Positions 62,125 through 64,000 of a stretch of DNA of 64,000 nucleotides are shown piece by piece. The DNA comes from Euglena gracilis (taxonomy: Eukaryota; Euglenida; Euglenophyceae; Euglenales), in contig CP154955.1 of assembly GCA_039621445.1 (NCBI GenBank), positions 60,233,564 to 60,297,563 on the forward strand. Direction: 5' to 3'. The position numbers and the translations under genes are program-made. Numbering within the stretch: the stretch's first letter is position 1; each line of letters opens with the position of its first letter. The notes beneath the pieces were generated by a model that had not been told where the DNA came from, did not search any database, and saw only the letters and a list, made by a program, of their open reading frames with translations.

Positions 62125-62440
62125 CCATCCATTTCCTTTGATTTGCTTCATTTCCGAAATATTTTGGAGACATCGATTTTTGACCTTAATCTCTGGACAT
62201 TTCCTTTGATTTTGCTTCATTGTCGAGATACTTTGAAAAAAAATCGAGTTTTTTGAGCAAAAAAAACGGCCCAAAAAAACACCCCAAAATGGCCGTTTTG
62301 GGCCAAAAGCGCGCTGGAACACGGGCCAGGCGTGTCGCGGCCAAAACGGCGAACGAGGGGGGGGGTGATAGAGGGCCTCCAGGGGCCTCCACGTTTTCTC
62401 GAGATATTTTCAAAAACTCGATTTTTTTTGACTGTAAATC
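62125..62440. repeat. Degenerate tandem repeat containing atttcctttgatttgcttcatt
   Basis: 'catttcctttgatttgcttcat' at about 62128 recurs at about 62197 (69 bp on), each followed by a 'cgagata-tttt…aaatcgagttttt'-type segment. A third related segment begins near 62395. Confidence 0.5.
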
Positions 62441-62933
62441 TCACCCCGCCGAAATGGCAGGGTCGAAACTGGGGGGGGGGGGGTTGGCTATCCTGCCCCA
62501 GTTTGGACCCCTTCGCGGGTGAACAACTCAGGCCTGTCGGAGAGTCATAGGGGGTCAAGCAGAGGTGATTCAGAAACTTGGGATCCAGTCGCTCGCGACT
62601 AAAAAAAAATTCTGGGAAAAGGGCCAGGGTCATGGTGATAATCCGTGGCTTTCATCACCTACGTGGAAAACACCAAAACGTTAAAAAATGCAATATGCTT
62701 AAAATAAGGGGGGGGGACATCTTTTTGCTTATTTTCTGGCGTTGCGCCGGAAGAAAATTTTTGCTATTTTTGGATTCTGCCAAGGAGGGGGTTGGGAAGG
62801 GCCCAGACCCCCCCCAACATCTGGCACCCACCTCAAATCCGAAGGGCTTCCCATCTATCTCTGGGGGCACTCCCTGGGGAGGGGGGAGGGTGTCCACCGG
62901 ACCTCCCATCAGCAGTCCACACTCTAAAAAATC
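62441..62933. other. Unassigned; no gene seen
   Basis: G/C runs and a 'ggcgttgcgccgg' palindrome at about 62738. No coding signal. Confidence 0.3.
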
Positions 62934-63060
62934 CCCAGATGGCATGCCAGAGACACGTGGTGAATGGCAGCGAACTCGCGCGCATGCAGCAGCAGGCAAC
63001 GGAGCTGCCACCCTCCCAGTCGTGGCGCCGCCGCATCTCCCTGCTGACCCTTACCCGAAT
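62934..63060 (+). other. Weak candidate exon
   Basis: After 'atccccag' an open, GC-rich stretch reads …RHVVNGSELARMQQQATELPPSQSWRRRISLLTLTRM in one frame. The acceptor-like CAG, composition and length resemble an exon, but no family is recognised and no donor is clear. Confidence 0.2.
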
Positions 63061-64000
63061 GGCCAACCAGAATCAACCCCATTCTTTTTGCCAGCTTCCA
63101 ATCAGGCAGAATTTGGCTAATCCATGGGGGTCTCAGACAGGTGTCATCGTTTTTAAGGCGCCTTCAAAAAATTATTAAATCACCTGAAATTTTTTTGGCC
63201 AAAATGCCTTAAATACACTAAGGACCTTGAAAAAAACCTTAAACCCTTCACAAAATCTTTCTCTGACCGAAAAAAAAATGAAATCGAAAACCCCTCCATT
63301 TACTAACCCCACTAACTTACCCCCCCCCCCCAGGCCGACCAACCAAAGCACGACTTACCTACCCTGACAACTGACAGTGCCAAGGACCCTAACAATTTCC
63401 CAGGCAGGACCACGGCAGTTTCCCAGGCAGGGCATTATAAGAGGAAGTCGATGAAAAACGGCCCTGTCAGTTTGGCCAGTAACGGGGACCCTGACAGGTT
63501 CTCGGGCATGACAATTACTGGGGGGGGGGGTAGGAACTAACCCCCCCTGGTGAAGAAAAATGAAAACGGTGGGGACGATTTTTCGGCCGCAAAACGCCCC
63601 AAAATTGGTTTTTGCCAACTTTTTGTGTACCCAAGCATCAATGAAAAAAAAATGCGATTTTCGTCGAATTTTGTCAAAAACTGCATTGTGAGCGGTATTT
63701 TGGGTCATTTTGGGTTGTGAATCTTGATCAACAATTCCTTGACCTACTAAGCCCCCCTTCGGCCGAACAACAAAACCAGATCCTACTAACCCCGGGGGGG
63801 GGGGTTTGTGAGTGGGGGGGGTTAGCCAACTCGAGGTGGGAAAATGATGTCTGACTTCACTGGAACACTGTGTATCCACCCAAACTCGAAAAATGGGGCT
63901 TCGACTGTTTTTTTTTTTGGCTTTGGACCCTTTTCGATGCCCGGAAACGCTTGCAAAAAAGATTTTAGAACCCTTTTAAGCAAAACCTTAGATACCTTTG
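63061..64000. other. Unassigned, with a Mutator-like end fragment and a possible poly-C element
   Basis: 63148-63260 resembles the end of the 35569-37034 element (tttttaaggcgcctt, then ccttaaa words). 63317-63823 starts with TA followed by a long C run and ends with a G run followed by TTA, similar to family A ends, but the interior does not match. Nothing coding. Confidence 0.3.

Noticed and set aside
1-64000. tRNA or rRNA genes
   Set aside because: I looked for T-arm words such as ggttcgaatcc and for conserved rRNA segments on both strands and recognised none; a covariance search would be needed to exclude them.

Overview
This window looks like a repeat-rich nuclear region of a eukaryote, most plausibly a unicellular alga or other protist. 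It carries tRNA-primed LTR retrotransposons, a DIRS (tyrosine-recombinase) retrotransposon, a LINE-type element with a restriction-like endonuclease, MITEs, CA and GT microsatellites, and splice-site-like signals. There is no operon structure and I recognised no tRNA or rRNA gene. I cannot assign a species. Nearly every recognisable coding region belongs to a mobile element, and most are broken by stops or frameshifts. The only host-like coding candidate is a short GC-rich stretch encoding a membrane helix near 60.4 kb.

Layout. 1-3.24 kb: 5' half of a minus-strand LTR element (gag, zinc knuckle, retropepsin) with a 160-bp tandem array in its leader and an initiator-Met-type primer site. 3.24-4.89 kb: non-autonomous TIR transposon. 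5.4-9.4 kb: minus-strand non-LTR element with a 2A-like N-terminus, reverse transcriptase, zinc finger plus restriction-like endonuclease, and 186-bp 5' monomers. 11.52-29.81 kb: an 18.3-kb chromovirus (Ty3/gypsy with chromodomain) with two 411-bp LTRs, a 5-bp target duplication GTATC, gag, protease, a methyltransferase-like domain, RT, RNase H, integrase, chromodomain and about 5 kb of unknown accessory ORFs. It inserted into an older minus-strand copy of its own family, whose pieces lie at 10.98-11.52 kb and 29.8-37.43 kb. The older copy is also cut by a hAT-like MITE, a miniature LTR element and a Mutator-like element sitting inside its LTR. 37.43-45.8 kb: a degenerate minus-strand DIRS copy split by a 6.3-kb LTR element (39.06-45.41 kb) that carries a cytosine-C5-methyltransferase-like domain. 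45.82-50.71 kb: a structurally complete plus-strand DIRS element. 50.7-64 kb: microsatellites, TA-flanked miniature elements with poly-C ends, a long pre-miRNA-like hairpin and mostly unassigned sequence.

How it fits together. The nesting gives a relative order: minus-strand DIRS copy first, then the older chromovirus copy inserted into it, then insertions into that copy including the younger chromovirus, then the TIR elements inside the younger chromovirus. In several cases removing an insert plus one target duplication restores continuity of the host ORF or LTR, which supports the boundaries. The most unusual signal is a dense series of short perfect hairpins with A-rich loops through the whole chromovirus, coding and non-coding. 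The least explained content is its accessory ORF block downstream of the chromodomain. All alignments, counts and boundaries were done by eye.
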